A stretch of 64,000 bases of DNA from Acanthamoeba castellanii str. Neff. Lineage: Eukaryota > Discosea > Longamoebia > Acanthamoebidae. Position numbers and translations under genes: made by a program. Location: assembly GCF_000313135.1 (NCBI RefSeq), contig NW_004457372.1:158068-222067 (forward strand). The letters are read 5' to 3'. The notes below the pieces were generated by a model that had not been told where the DNA came from, ran no database searches, and saw only the letters and a list, made by a program, of their open reading frames with translations. Below, piece by piece: positions 10,771-24,219 of the stretch (positions are counted from its first letter, which is position 1; each line of letters opens with the position of its first letter).

Positions 10771-12401
10771 ATGAAGACGACGTTCGCTTGCGTACTCCTC
10801 TTCTTGTGCTTGGCCGTCGCTGCGCTGGCCGCCCCGCCCAAGGTATCGGAGGAGTTTTCCTCCATCATCAGGGTCACCCTCGCCGACAAGACCGGCTCCA
10901 CCCCCAACATCACCGGCCATGGTGCACCACCCTCCCCCCCTTTCGCTGGTTCTGCAACTCCGCGTAGACAACTTTTATTGAAGTTTGAATGTGTGTATGA
11001 TCATAGGTTTTTGGGCCAGCTCGCTCAAGGGCGGCAAGACCATCCAACGCTTCCAGTTCGGCCAGCACCACCCTCTCAACGAACTCCACCTCCAGCGCTT
11101 CGACCTGGTGAGTGCTCTCCGCAGTTTTGTGTGCGAGTTATGCGAGTTATGTGGCATTCCCCGCATACCAAGACGCTGACGTGGCTGGAATGTTGGGGCG
11201 CACCAGTTGGCCGCGTACGACGAGGCGAGCGGTGATGCTTGCGTCGAGCTGCCGCTTGAAGGTCCCATGTCGCCCGTGTGGGACTGGGTCTCCCTCGCCA
11301 CCGAGTCCACCAAGTACGTCGGCCACGAGAAGTTCAGCGCCTGGACCTTTACCGTACGTTCCACTACTTCTGCTACTTCATGCTCGCGAGTAGCGGGCAC
11401 TTGGACTCACAAAAGATTACATTGATCGAGCAGATGGGCTATGCGACTGTGAGCCTCTACTTCCAGAGCGACTCCACCCCTCGCTGGTTCATTGTTGATG
11501 GCGACTACCGCAGTACGAGCCTTCTCGCCCTGCTACCTGCCCTTTCTTCTCTACTATTAGCTCTCATACGCTCTTCACCCCCTTCACCCGCCAGCCGTGT
11601 CGATCGAGTTCCTGCACTGGATCGCCGAGACGCCCGCTGCGAGCATGTTCAACGTGCCCAAGGACTGCTCGCACACCAACCAGACCGCTGATCCGTCCGT
11701 GGGCTGCCACGCCCGCAGCACCATCGTACCACCACCTCCACATGTGTGCGCTGCGCCTCCAGCCAAGTGGCCTGCCCTGACCACTTGTGTGTGCGCAGAT
11801 GGCCCGCGCCCAGGATTGGGTGAACCACCACGTGCCCTACAGCCAGACCGGCCGCTACGCGGGCTACCGCACTGATTGCTCTGGTTCGTGAACCCCTCCT
11901 CCTACTTATGTTCGCTTCTCGCAGCAGCTGACATTGACTCCTTTCCATGTGCACAGGCTACGTCAGCATGGCGTGGCAGACCTCCCAGCCGGGCTACGTC
12001 ACGTCGACTCTGCCCCAGATTTCTCACCCTATCGCCAGGGGAGCGGTACGACCACTTCGCACTACACACAGATGATTGCTAGCCTGGCCCAGTCTCACCA
12101 CTTCTGGTTTTTCCCTCTACCGCAGCTCCAGCCGGGCGACGTGCTGCTGTGCCGCTCCGAGCACGTGGTGATCTTCGGCGGTTGGTCTGGCCCCAGCCAC
12201 TACATCGCCTACGAGGAGACCCGCCCCGGCGAGGGAACCGTCCGCCGCGTGACTCCCTACCCCTACTGGTACCACCACACTCCACTCTTTCTACTTCTTC
12301 TTCTTCTTCTTTTTTTCTTCTTCTTCTCCGACTTACCACGCCCGGCCTTCAGGTACAACACGGGCTGCTTCCTGCCCTACCGCTACAACTCGGTTTGCTG
12401 A
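10771..12401 (+). CDS. Secreted NlpC/P60-family cysteine peptidase (324 aa)
   Basis: Nine exons (10771-10921, 11007-11107, 11207-11353, 11434-11512, 11595-11725, 11799-11883, 11957-12045, 12126-12268, 12353-12401) sum to 975 nt and close exactly. A signal peptide (MKTTFACVLLFLCLAVAALA) leads into a 180-residue region of unknown fold. The C-terminal domain has the NlpC/P60 pattern: helix ARAQDWVNHHVPY, then YRTDCSGYVSMAW with catalytic Cys230, LQPGDVLLC, and EHVVIFGGW with catalytic His274. The family cleaves gamma-D-glutamyl-diaminopimelate or N-acetylmuramoyl-Ala bonds in bacterial cell walls. In a phagocytic protist a phagosomal or secreted bacteriolytic role is the natural inference, but related folds act on other amides. 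A CCAAT box (10641) and ATAAAAAT (10671) precede it. Confidence 0.87.
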
Positions 12402-12740
12402 TGATGAGATGTACGCTTGTGTACCCAATAGACTTATTGCCTTTTTTGAGACAATATGTGGTGTTTTAACATATTTACCTCATGCTGCGCATTTGGTGGC
12501 TGCGAACACCGGGCTTTGCAAAGTTAGCACCAAACTTAGCTCACACGCCCCAATGGCTGGCGATCGGCCAAAAAGTTCGAACAGTTGGAAATGGCTGATT
12601 GGCGAACTAGTTTAACTCATCTCCCCAGTGGACAGTTGCAACACAATCAGATTACTCTCCCACCAACTCCGGCATGCAACACGTCGGCCATTGGACATCA
12701 AAAACGGGCTTGGGTTCTCCGTGCGCTCTCCAACACCCAC
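12402..12740. other. Intergenic region between NlpC/P60 and nucleoside hydrolase
   Basis: AT-moderate spacer. It begins with the 3' untranslated region of the NlpC/P60 gene, and the remainder leads to the promoter of the next gene. No long ORF with coding character, RNA gene or repeat was seen. Confidence 0.5.
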
Positions 12741-12780
12741 CCAATCATACGTGACCATCGCCACATCCGCCCCATAAAAG
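12741..12780 (+). promoter_or_regulatory. CCAAT box and CATAAAAG element of the nucleoside hydrolase gene
   Basis: CCAAT at 12741-12745 and CATAAAAG at 12773-12780, about 30 bp apart and 72-110 bp before the ATG at 12852. This spacing matches the promoter of the preceding secreted-enzyme gene. Confidence 0.45.
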
Positions 12781-12851
12781 CCGACTTTCAACTGCCTCAA
12801 CCTCAAACCACACAGACAACCATTCACCACTACAACCTCACCTCGCCCACC

Positions 12852-14114
12852 ATGGCCAGGTCCCTCGTCTTGTTCGCGGCCCTCGTCGCCCTCACCTTCC
12901 TACTCGCCTCCCTCGCCCACGCCTCGCCCTCCAACAACAACAACGGCCATGGCAATGGCGGCGGCCACGGACACCACCCGCGGCCTAGCCGAAGCCCGCA
13001 GCCGCCGAAGCCGACGGTGTTCATCTTCAACGACGTGAACATCGACGACTTCATGGCCATCAAGTACCTGCTCAAGTACTCGCACCTCGAGGTGGGCGGC
13101 CTCATTCCCGGCTGCGCGGGCTTCTGCAACATGGGCCCCGGCATCCAGAACCTGTTCGGCCTCCTGGCCTACATGGACCGCGACGACGTGCCCGTGTGGG
13201 CCGGCGAGGCCTACGCCTCGGCCGAGCTCGACTCGGGCAACTACTCGTGCAAGTACCAGAAGACCGTGCCGCTGTTCCCGCGCGGCAAGGTGTGGGCCGA
13301 CACGGCCGTGGGCCTCAACCAGCGCTACCCGCGCCTGACCGACCCGCAGCGCAACTACTACCCGGGCTTCCCGCAGGTCTACGACCGGCTGCCGCAGGCC
13401 ATGGCCGAGATCGACGGCCCCATCGTCTTCCTCTCGCTGGGCACCCTGACCGAGATCGACTACCTCTTCCGCCGCTTCCCGGAGCTCAAGCAGCGCGTCG
13501 ACCGCATCTACATCATGGGCGGCGCTGTCAACGTGCCCGGCAACCTCTTCTTTCCCCGCGGCAACGTGCCCAACACCTACGCCGAATGCAACATGTACGT
13601 GTGTGTTTCCTTGTGTGCGGTGTGTGCGGTGTGTGCGGTGTGTGTGTGTGTGTGTGTGTGTGCGGTGCGAGGCCTGACTTCCGATGTTTATGTTATCAGT
13701 TACCTCGACCCCGAGTCGGCGCGTAACGTGTTCATCTCGGGGGTGCCGATCACGCTGATCCCGCTCGACGCCACCGACGACTTCCCGATCGCCGACGACT
13801 TTATCGCCGAGCTGGGGCAGAAGGCCCGGCGCACCAAGGAGGCCGGGTGGGTGCACGCCCTGCTGGCCACCATCAAGGCCTTCGGCTCGAACATCTCGCT
13901 GTGGGACCCGCTCGCCGCCGGCGTGCTGGCCGACCCGTCGATCGTCGTGGAGCAGGTGACGGTCAACATGACGGTCGTGATCGATCAGTACACGCAGATC
14001 GGCCGCACCGTGATCGACAACGTCGAGGGCAAGCCCGTCGAGGTGGTCCTGAAGGCCAGCCAGGACTTCTACGACATCTTCATCGAGAAGCTCAGCCAAC
14101 GCGCCCGCTACTAG
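12852..14114 (+). CDS. Secreted nucleoside hydrolase (inosine/uridine-preferring family, 385 aa)
   Basis: Two exons (12852-13594, 13700-14114) close to 386 codons including the stop. The intron is in frame and could be misread as coding; splicing restores the family motif NIYLDPESARNVF. A signal peptide and an N/G/H-rich linker precede the hydrolase domain. NDVNIDDFMAI keeps the aspartates that bind calcium and ribose (D-x-x-x-D-D). VFLSLGTLTEI, RIYIMGGAV and ITLIPLDATD follow the family order. The C-terminal HDP motif of classic enzymes reads WDPLAAG here: the Asp is kept and the His replaced by Trp, a change that may alter base preference. The enzyme would cleave the N-glycosidic bond of nucleosides outside the cell or in the phagosome, feeding purine salvage. 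It lies downstream of the NlpC/P60 gene on the same strand. Confidence 0.9.
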   Translation: MARSLVLFAALVALTFLLASLAHASPSNNNNGHGNGGGHGHHPRPSRSPQPPKPTVFIFNDVNIDDFMAIKYLLKYSHLEVGGLIPGCAGFCNMGPGIQNLFGLLAYMDRDDVPVWAGEAYASAELDSGNYSCKYQKTVPLFPRGKVWADTAVGLNQRYPRLTDPQRNYYPGFPQVYDRLPQAMAEIDGPIVFLSLGTLTEIDYLFRRFPELKQRVDRIYIMGGAVNVPGNLFFPRGNVPNTYAECNMYVCVSLCAVCAVCAVCVCVCVCAVRGLTSDVYVISYLDPESARNVFISGVPITLIPLDATDDFPIADDFIAELGQKARRTKEAGWVHALLATIKAFGSNISLWDPLAAGVLADPSIVVEQVTVNMTVVIDQYTQIGRTVIDNVEGKPVEVVLKASQDFYDIFIEKLSQRARY

Positions 14115-14224
14115 TAGCAAGTAACAAGTACTTGTTTGTATTTTGTGACATATATATTTTTATACTATTTACACATGTAAAAACACCTCCTACATCAAAC
14201 GAAGAAGTGGTTCACTGGGGGGGG

Positions 14225-14620
14225 TCACAGTTGGCCTGGAAGCTGGTTTTCTTCGTCTTCGACAGAAGGCTCATCGTGGGGTGGCACCTCGTCGTATGTG
14301 GCGAGGGCAGTACGCACCATGGCCCAGGTGTCCACCGTCGCCTCGGCCACCGTTCGCAGCAGCAAGGGGATATGGCAGACCAGAAGGATTACGAGGAAAC
14401 AGACCCCGCCCACGGGGAGGCCCAGCATGAGGCTCGTGAAGATGGAGAAGCGGAGGGGTTCCTCGAACCCCAAGTAGAGGACGAGGAACGCGACGCTCGC
14501 ACCGAGCGCTTCGCCAAACAATAAAAAGAGGGGCATCGCCGCCCGCTCGCACAGGTCGGCACAGGGCGATTTTCTGAGTGCCTCGATGACCGCCTGCGTG
14601 CGATTCCTTGTTGCGTGCAT
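14225..14620 (-). CDS. Small membrane protein of unknown function (131 aa)
   Basis: A single open frame from ATG at 14620 to a stop at 14225 without an intron. It has a basic N-terminus with CADLCER, then a hydrophobic segment (MPLFLLFGEALGASVAFLVLYLGF), a second longer one (FTSLMLGLPVGGVCFLVILLVCHIPLLL), and an acidic C-terminus. It is therefore a two-span membrane protein or hairpin. No family was recognised. It converges with the nucleoside hydrolase gene, 110 bp between stops. GC content and codon use match neighbouring exons, which supports it being real. Confidence 0.6.
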   Translation of the reverse strand: MHATRNRTQAVIEALRKSPCADLCERAAMPLFLLFGEALGASVAFLVLYLGFEEPLRFSIFTSLMLGLPVGGVCFLVILLVCHIPLLLRTVAEATVDTWAMVRTALATYDEVPPHDEPSVEDEENQLPGQL

Positions 14621-14716
14621 GAGGTTTGCTTGATGCGCGCGCGGTTCAATCTTTAGACCGCCGGGTGCCGGCGTTTCGCCCGTATTTCTTTCGAACGAGA
14701 AAGAAAAGAAATGATA

Positions 14717-14722
14717 AAAAAC
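14717..14722 (-). terminator. RNA polymerase III oligo-T terminator
   Basis: Six consecutive T residues on the minus strand, five bases after the tRNA-Gln discriminator base, are the usual Pol III stop signal. Confidence 0.75.
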
Positions 14723-14727
14723 GATTT

Positions 14728-14799
14728 AGCCCCACCGAGAATCGAACTCAGGTCACGTGAACCAAAATCACGCATGCTGCCAACTACACCATGGAGCTT
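14728..14799 (-). tRNA. tRNA-Gln(UUG): tRNA-Gln (anticodon UUG)
   Basis: Read on the minus strand, the 72-nt sequence folds as a tRNA. The seven-base acceptor stem pairs AGCTCCA with TGGGGCT (one U-G pair), with discriminator A. The anticodon stem CGTGA/TCACG encloses loop TTTTGGT with anticodon TTG, and the T-arm CTGAG/CTCGG carries TTCGATT. The internal A box TGGTGTAGTTGG and a near-consensus B box are present. No intron and no encoded CCA are seen. Confidence 0.9.
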
Positions 14800-15124
14800 G
14801 GTAATAAAATGTCCATTTCGGTGCCTTGTCAAGATAAATCAGGCACTCGAAGTTTGCTGGACACAAGTCTGTCCTTGCTGCTGTCAATAGAGGCATGAGG
14901 TCCTTTGGGAACAGGAAAACACTCCTGTGATGAGGGTGCAAGGCGACCCATAATTGCGGAGTGAGAAGAGTGAGATAAAACGTAGAGAACAGGAGCGGAG
15001 AAAATTTGCTAAGCACGTACGTTTGGATAAGGCGTTGCCGGCTGCCCCCGCAGAAGGGGCAGGCGGTGTCCATTCCAGCGTTAGAGCTCAGGATATCATT
15101 TGTCTGCTCGACCACGCCTTTCAT
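14768..15124 (-). CDS. Doubtful small zinc-ribbon-like ORF upstream of tRNA-Gln
   Basis: A minus-strand ATG at 15124 opens MKGVVEQTNDILSSNAGMD, then CPFCGGSRQRLIQT, followed by a plausible donor (GTACGT). An acceptor after the CATCACAG sequence keeps the frame and adds CPANFEC, giving about 87 aa with two C-x(2-5)-C pairs. Against it: the last dozen codons and the stop are inside the tRNA-Gln gene on the same strand, which is unlikely for a real protein end. It may be chance or the start of a differently spliced gene. No other feature was seen between 15125 and 15356. Confidence 0.22.
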   Translation of the reverse strand: MKGVVEQTNDILSSNAGMDTACPFCGGSRQRLIQTYVLSKFSPLLFSTFYLTLLTPQLWVALHPHHRSVFLFPKDLMPLLTAARTDLCPANFECLIYLDKAPKWTFYYQAPWCSWQHA

Positions 15125-15356
15125 GCGTGGTTGAAGGATGGCTTCCTACAGTTACACTTCTCACTACCAATAATCCCAAGACACAAAGCACAACAATGAC
15201 CCACAACTACTACTTTTCTTCCACGTGGCTTCAACAGTTAATCTTGCTAATCTATTCTGATTTGCTTCCTATGAACTTTTTGGTAAGAGGAAAGAGCTTT
15301 TCTTCTTGAGTAAGTACATCATGAGTTGAAGGAGCTTTGGCCTACGTTGGCCTTGA

Positions 15357-18693
<3,337 letters not shown>

Positions 18694-18781
18694 TTAGACG
18701 TTCTCCCGAAAAAATCAAGCCTCCAATGCCCGAATGTTCGTCCAATGCGCCGTGTTCCTGTCGTGGCGTGTTCTTGTTGTC

Positions 18782-18807
18782 TTCCCGCCAAAACAAATGG
18801 CGCCAAA
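18782..18807 (-). promoter_or_regulatory. Two consensus E2F-type sites upstream of MCM7
   Basis: On the minus strand, 18793-18782 reads TTTTGGCGGGAA, the textbook E2F site, and 18807-18798 reads TTTGGCGCCA, which contains TTTGGCGC. They lie 89-114 bp upstream of the MCM7 ATG (18693), in the divergent MCM7/USP spacer. Two CCAAT motifs (18723 and 18742 region) lie closer to MCM7. MCM genes are E2F/DP targets in animals and plants; use here is inferred from motif and position. Confidence 0.6.
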
Positions 18808-20456
18808 CAAATCATCGAAAAAAACATTTTCTCGCTTTTTCCAAGACAGCAACTTGTTTGTTGCGCTGCACCGAAGCAACGATCAACAAAGGGCACACGA
18901 GGGACGCAAGATTGTTGTCAATTTGAACAGTATTCTCATTTCTTTTAACCACGCGTTTTTGTAGCTTCGATAATGGTATGGCCTCCCCTCTGAGATCGTC
19001 GCCAGCTTCAATAATCACCTGATCCCTCAATGGCCTCAGGGAAACGAGGCCGACTCTTCCAATTTGGAGTTTCTCATCTCAGCTGGCCTCCCTCGTGGTG
19101 GCGCTGTCGAGTGCCTTAGGGTAAGTCTGCTCCCGTTATTTTTTTTTCCTCTTTTTTTACGGATTATTCCAGTGTGGCTCATTGTTTGCTCTCATCAGAG
19201 GGCAAATGGCGACATCGCACGTGCGATCGAAGAGTGGAGCAAGATTCAAGGTTCGTGGCAGGAGCCACCGAGTAAGCCACCAACGTCAGTGAACCAACCA
19301 GCTGGTGGTGCTGCCAACCCACACGTGCCCGTCGGATTGACCCAGGACATCCTCACAAGCGCCTTGCAACAGGCCGCAGGCACACCAGCGTACGTGCATC
19401 CTGCCACAGCGAACCCTTCAACAAGATTAACAACATTTATATTTGATTTATAATTTATATTTATATTCACTTCATGTAGAGGCAAGGCCAACGATGTGGA
19501 CGATGACCTTGCCAAAGCGCTGGCGCTCAGCAAGCAAGAGTTCGGCGGTTCAGGCCCTGAGCCCTTGAGTGCGTACTGGCTCTCTTTTTTTACTCCATGG
19601 GAGTGTCTTGCTCACGTTGTACGTGTGCGAGGACAGCCAAGGAAGAGCGCGAGATGCAGCTCGCCCTGGCGGCCAGCTTGAAGAGCGCCAACCAGATGGA
19701 GGTAGATCAGACGGGCTTCGGCCTCTCTGCCGATGAAATGTACGGGTTGCACACTCTAGTGTGAACGTGCCTGCTCAGGCTCAGGGCGACCACGTCGGCC
19801 AGCTCTGCTCACCCCTTCGTCTGTCATCGCACCTTCAGGCAAATCCAGCAGGCGGTCGAACGTTCGCTGTTGGAGAGCGGAGTCGGTTCCGACGCGGTGA
19901 GCCTCGTGTCCAACAATCCCAACCACCGCAAGCGTGAGGGAGGGCTGCCCGTCGGACTCCGTAACGTCGGCAACACCTGCTACTTCAACTCACTGCTGCA
20001 GGTACCTGGCTCACGCGTGCTTCCTTTAAAGTGTGTGGCTGTTGGGGTCCTAACCACAAGGCGCACAGACGTATTTTTACATTCCGAGCCTGCGACAAGC
20101 CATTCTGTCGTTCCCAGCTGACGAAGCCGCCAAGAAGACCGACAAGGCTGCCACGGTCGACTGTACGCACGATTCACACACTAACCAACCGTCCTCCTGC
20201 CCACTCCTTAGTGGTCACCTCTCACACATCGCAACAAATTGTGTTGGGTCAGTCATGAAGGAGCTGCAGCGGATCTTTGCCTACTTCCTGTTCACCAACC
20301 AGAAGTGGGTCGACCCTTCGGCGCTTCTCAAGAAGATCCTGGATCGCAACGGCACCCCTGTAAATATCGGCAACCAAGAGGACGTGAGCGGTACCGTTTC
20401 TCGCCCACTCACACAACCATGTAGATCGGGCCACACGCTCATACTTACCCCGTTGG

Positions 20457-20492
<36 letters not shown>

Positions 20493-23400
20493 ACACACAC
20501 ACACACACAACACACACGACACAGAGTTCAACGAGCTCTTCCTGGAGAGAATCGCCGAAGGCCTGGACCTCACCTCCAAGCTCACCAACTCCAAGAACAA
20601 CTCTGAAATGATCAAGAAGTACGTTGAAGTGAGCGTGGTATATCTCTAGAATACAAGGACTAATCATGACCTCTCGTTGGCTACAACAACAGCATGTTCC
20701 AAGGCCTGGCTGTAGAGTACCTGAACGCGCACGAAGCCGACGGTTCGCCCATTGAGACGACCCAGGACGGCGTCGTCGTGGCACATCTGGTACCACTCCC
20801 CTCATAAGTGCCAGCGGTTGTTGTTTGCTTTGCAGATTCTAATACCGGCCAACTTCTATGATCAGATTTTGCCGGTGGTGGAGGAGGAGAAGGATCTTTA
20901 CGAGGCGCTCGACAGCTACATGGTGGATGCCGTGAACTACACGACCGAAAAGGGCCACGCGACAGTCGCCGAGCAGTCCAGGTGGTTCAAGAAGCTGCCT
21001 CCCGTGCTCATGCTCCAGCAAAACGTTCGTTCGCCGCTTAAGCGTGTGCACGTTGCGTTGCGTTGCGGTTGAGACTGATAGTCTAGTGATATGGGTCCCA
21101 TGTGCAGCGAGTCAAGTTCGACGTGGCGAGCGGCTCGTACCGGAAGCTCAACACGCCGTTGCGCTTCGACCCGGAGGTGTTCATGGACCGATATTTCCTC
21201 GAGCAGCGAGAGCAGACGACCCAGGTGAGGAGGGTGGTGACCCAGTGGCGATCTGACCTGAACGTACTGGACAAGAACATCAAGGCCATCACCAACTATA
21301 AGGTACGTACTTCTTGGAGGCAGCCTCCTAGATACTCGTCAGGGGTTCACAAGCTCATGCTGACTGCTCTGTGTAATAATGATAGGGTCGTTCGCATGGG
21401 CTGCCCGAAGCTCTCCAGAGTGCGGCGGACTACCTGAGCGAGAAGGAGGGCGACGACGGCCTCGCGGCCTCCATTCAATTGCTCAACACCTTCTACAAGC
21501 TCGAAACAGACAAGCTCAAACGTACGCACAAATCTTAAAAAAAAAGTCTTGTCTGTGTGTATGCGACTGGGCGAACCTCACTTTCACACACACACACACA
21601 CACACACCAACGATATACAGAGCTTCAGGAGGAGGCGCAGGTATACCGCACCAAGATTGCGGGAGCCTACGATCAGTTCCCTCGCAAGGCCTCCTACTCG
21701 CTCTTTGCCGTGTGGATCCACGCCGGTGTGGCCGGCAGCGGGCACTACTGGGCCTACATCCGTGCCGGCAAGAGGAAGAGGCCTGCCGCCGCTGCCCCTG
21801 CTCCTACCGCTGCCCCGGGTCAGACTGAGGATTGTACGCCACCACCGTGCAGCTTTATGTTGCTACTACATTTACCACAAGTTGGATGATTATCATTTCT
21901 TTAAGTTGATTTTAGACAACTAACGTTTGTTGATGGGTTGCGTGGACGAAGCAGCCAAGGCGAAGGACAAGGAGCCCATGCAAGAGGTCACAGCCGACAC
22001 CGAGCCTACCGAGGGCGCCGCGGCTACCCAGGAGCTCGAAATGATCGACAAGGAGGAAGAGAAGGAGTGGCTCAAGTTCAACGACATCCTGGTCACCGAG
22101 GTATTGTTGCTTGCCAGCCGCATACCTGGAAGAGTCTTCCCCTTTTTTTCACGCTAATTGCTCATTTATTGCTTTATTTTGTGAAGGCCGACGCAGCAAC
22201 TGTGTTCGCCGACGCGATCGGTGGGTCTGGCACTGCTACGGGCTATTTCCTGATCTACGTGGAGACGGACACCTTGAAGGCCATCCAGGAGGCCTTCCTG
22301 CCCGACGCCGAGACCGATGGCCAGTACCTCAGCACCAAGACCATCAAGGTAGAGCTACAATTCGCACTCGGCTTCAGTATTGCGTGTTGGGCCTGACACC
22401 GTGCGGTTGCGTGCGCGCGCAGGATGAGATCGAGGCCGACAACGTCAAGTTCCTGGAGACGGTGGAGAAGTTCAACATGAGTGCGTCGGAGGACAAGGTG
22501 ACCCAGTTCAAGAACACCTACGAGAACAAGCTGGCCGAAGCCAAGCAGTACACCGAGGACGCCATCTACACCGCCAACGTGAAGGACCTCAGGATCAAGA
22601 GGTGCGCCACCTTCTCTTTCTCTCACCATCGATGATTTTTGCCGAACTAAACTTTTTCCTTTCCTTTCTTTTTCGTTTTCTTGTTCTTTTGGGTGGGTGC
22701 GGCGCAGCTTCTACGCATTCTTGACCGCCATCGGCATGGAGGACATGGCCAGGAACGAGATCATCAAGGACGTCTACGTCCAAACCTTCGAGAAGGGTCT
22801 CGAGAAGGACATGGACTCGAGCTACTACAAGAAGGTGTCCGACCTCATCGGCGAGGATAACACCCAGCTCGCCATCGCCAGCGTCTTTGACAATGCCGTA
22901 CGTCCATCACGACCATCCACCACGTCAACACCACGCACGGTCAGTAACTGATATGTTCTGGGCACGGGCAGGCGGACGTGCTGAGGAAAGAGTTCCAGGA
23001 CTTCAGGAAGACGGCCCAGCTCTACACGGCCGGACTCAACTTCTTCCTCGAGCGCAGGCACGACCAGGCCATGAACGCCTTCAAGCTCGCCCTGGTCGCC
23101 GACAACCAGGTGGAGCACATGGAGGTGAAGCGGGCCACCCAGATCATGTGCAGCATCAAGTTCTGCCTTCACGTACACAGCCTCCGCCCACGCCCATTCA
23201 CGCGGCTCGCCACACTCACATTCACTCACTCGTTTTTTTCCATCGCAGAGAATGGCGGAGGAGGCCAAGCAGAAGCTCGTGACGGGTAACTACGTGGACG
23301 CGCTGCCCCTGCTCAACCGGTCCACCCTGTACGCCGTTCAGCTCCTCGACAGGGCCGACCCGTTCTTCGTCCAGCTCAAGAGTGAGATCACCGGCTGGTA

Positions 23401-23897
23401 CAACAGCCGCGCTTTCCCCATCACCGACGAAGGTAGGCCGCGCAACCACTCCACTCCGCCTCCCCATTGAAGGTGACGTGTTCGATTGACGTCGTGTGTG
23501 TCGTTGTGTCGTGTGTGTCGTTGTGTGTCGTTGTGTGTCGTGCGTTGCGTATCAAGGCTACAACCGGCTCAACCAGGCGGTGGGCACGCTGCTGGCGCCG
23601 GCCTTTGCGGTGAAGCAGTTGGATCCGACCCCGCTCAGCCTGCCCGACTATGGCCGCGGCGAGACGGAGAAGTGGGAGGGCGTGGCGCGGCGACAGCACG
23701 AGCACCTCACCGCGCTCCAGGAGCAGGCGCCCCACCTGTGGCTCACCCACATGCCCATCCCGCCCGAGCGGCCGCCCGCCGCCGCCACCAACCCCGCTGC
23801 CGACCCGCAGTCTGGCGCTGCTGCCACGTCGACCTCCACGTCGGCCACGTCATCGTCATCATCAGCATCCTCGCACGCGTCGCACTACATCGCCTAG
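18797..23897 (+). CDS. UBA/UIM-containing ubiquitin-specific protease, USP25/USP28-like
   Basis: A long multi-exon gene. The first secure exon (from about 19003) carries a UBA domain: DSSNLEFLISAGLPRGGAVE, then NGDIARAIEEW. Three UIM-like helices follow (DDDLAKALALSKQE; EEREMQLALAASLKS; MQIQQAVERSLLES), then the peptidase. GLRNVGNTCYFNSLLQ holds the catalytic Cys, and GVAGSGHYWAYIRAG the catalytic His. Between the halves are insert helices (IKAITNYKGRSHG, KLETDKLKQL), and after them a long helical C-terminal region ending in an S/T-rich tail at 23897. This order matches USP25/28. It removes ubiquitin from proteins or chains. The 5' exon is uncertain: ATG 18797 overlaps the MCM7-side E2F sites and needs a weak acceptor near 19002. 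CA and CGTGT repeats fill introns at 20460-20520, 21585-21607 and 23490-23545. Confidence 0.85.
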
Positions 23898-24219
23898 ACG
23901 AGTCCTTTGGGTGCCTGCCCACTCCCCTCTTCCCCCCTCCGTCCCCTCACTTCTCTCATCTTGTTCTTCGTCACGTGTACTTGCTGAATATACTTAATTT
24001 ATTCCAATTACTGGGATTTTAGGAATAATTTCTCTAATACTGAGAATATTTGATATAAATATTTATTGGATTTCTGTATTCTGTGTTCCATGGTAATTTT
24101 CTGGTTATTTTCGATTGGCGGCGCCTTGATATCCTCGTCAACTGCCCGACGCCGGAACCATTCGGCTCATCAATCCTGGCCCACGCGACGGGTCGACCGC
24201 CATCCGCCGGCTCCTGGCT
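23898..24219. other. Spacer between USP and HSP20 genes
   Basis: Pyrimidine-rich then AT-rich 3' flank of the USP gene (to about 24075), followed by GC-rich upstream sequence of the HSP20 gene. No ORF with coding character or RNA gene was seen. Confidence 0.5.

Noticed and set aside
12585..12851. N-terminal extension of the nucleoside hydrolase ORF from 12585
   Set aside because: It runs through the promoter elements and lacks coding bias; ATG 12852 gives a proper signal peptide.
13595..13699. Cys/Val-rich segment within the nucleoside hydrolase reading frame
   Set aside because: The segment is an in-frame intron: removing it with GT-AG borders yields the conserved NIYLDPESARNVF motif.
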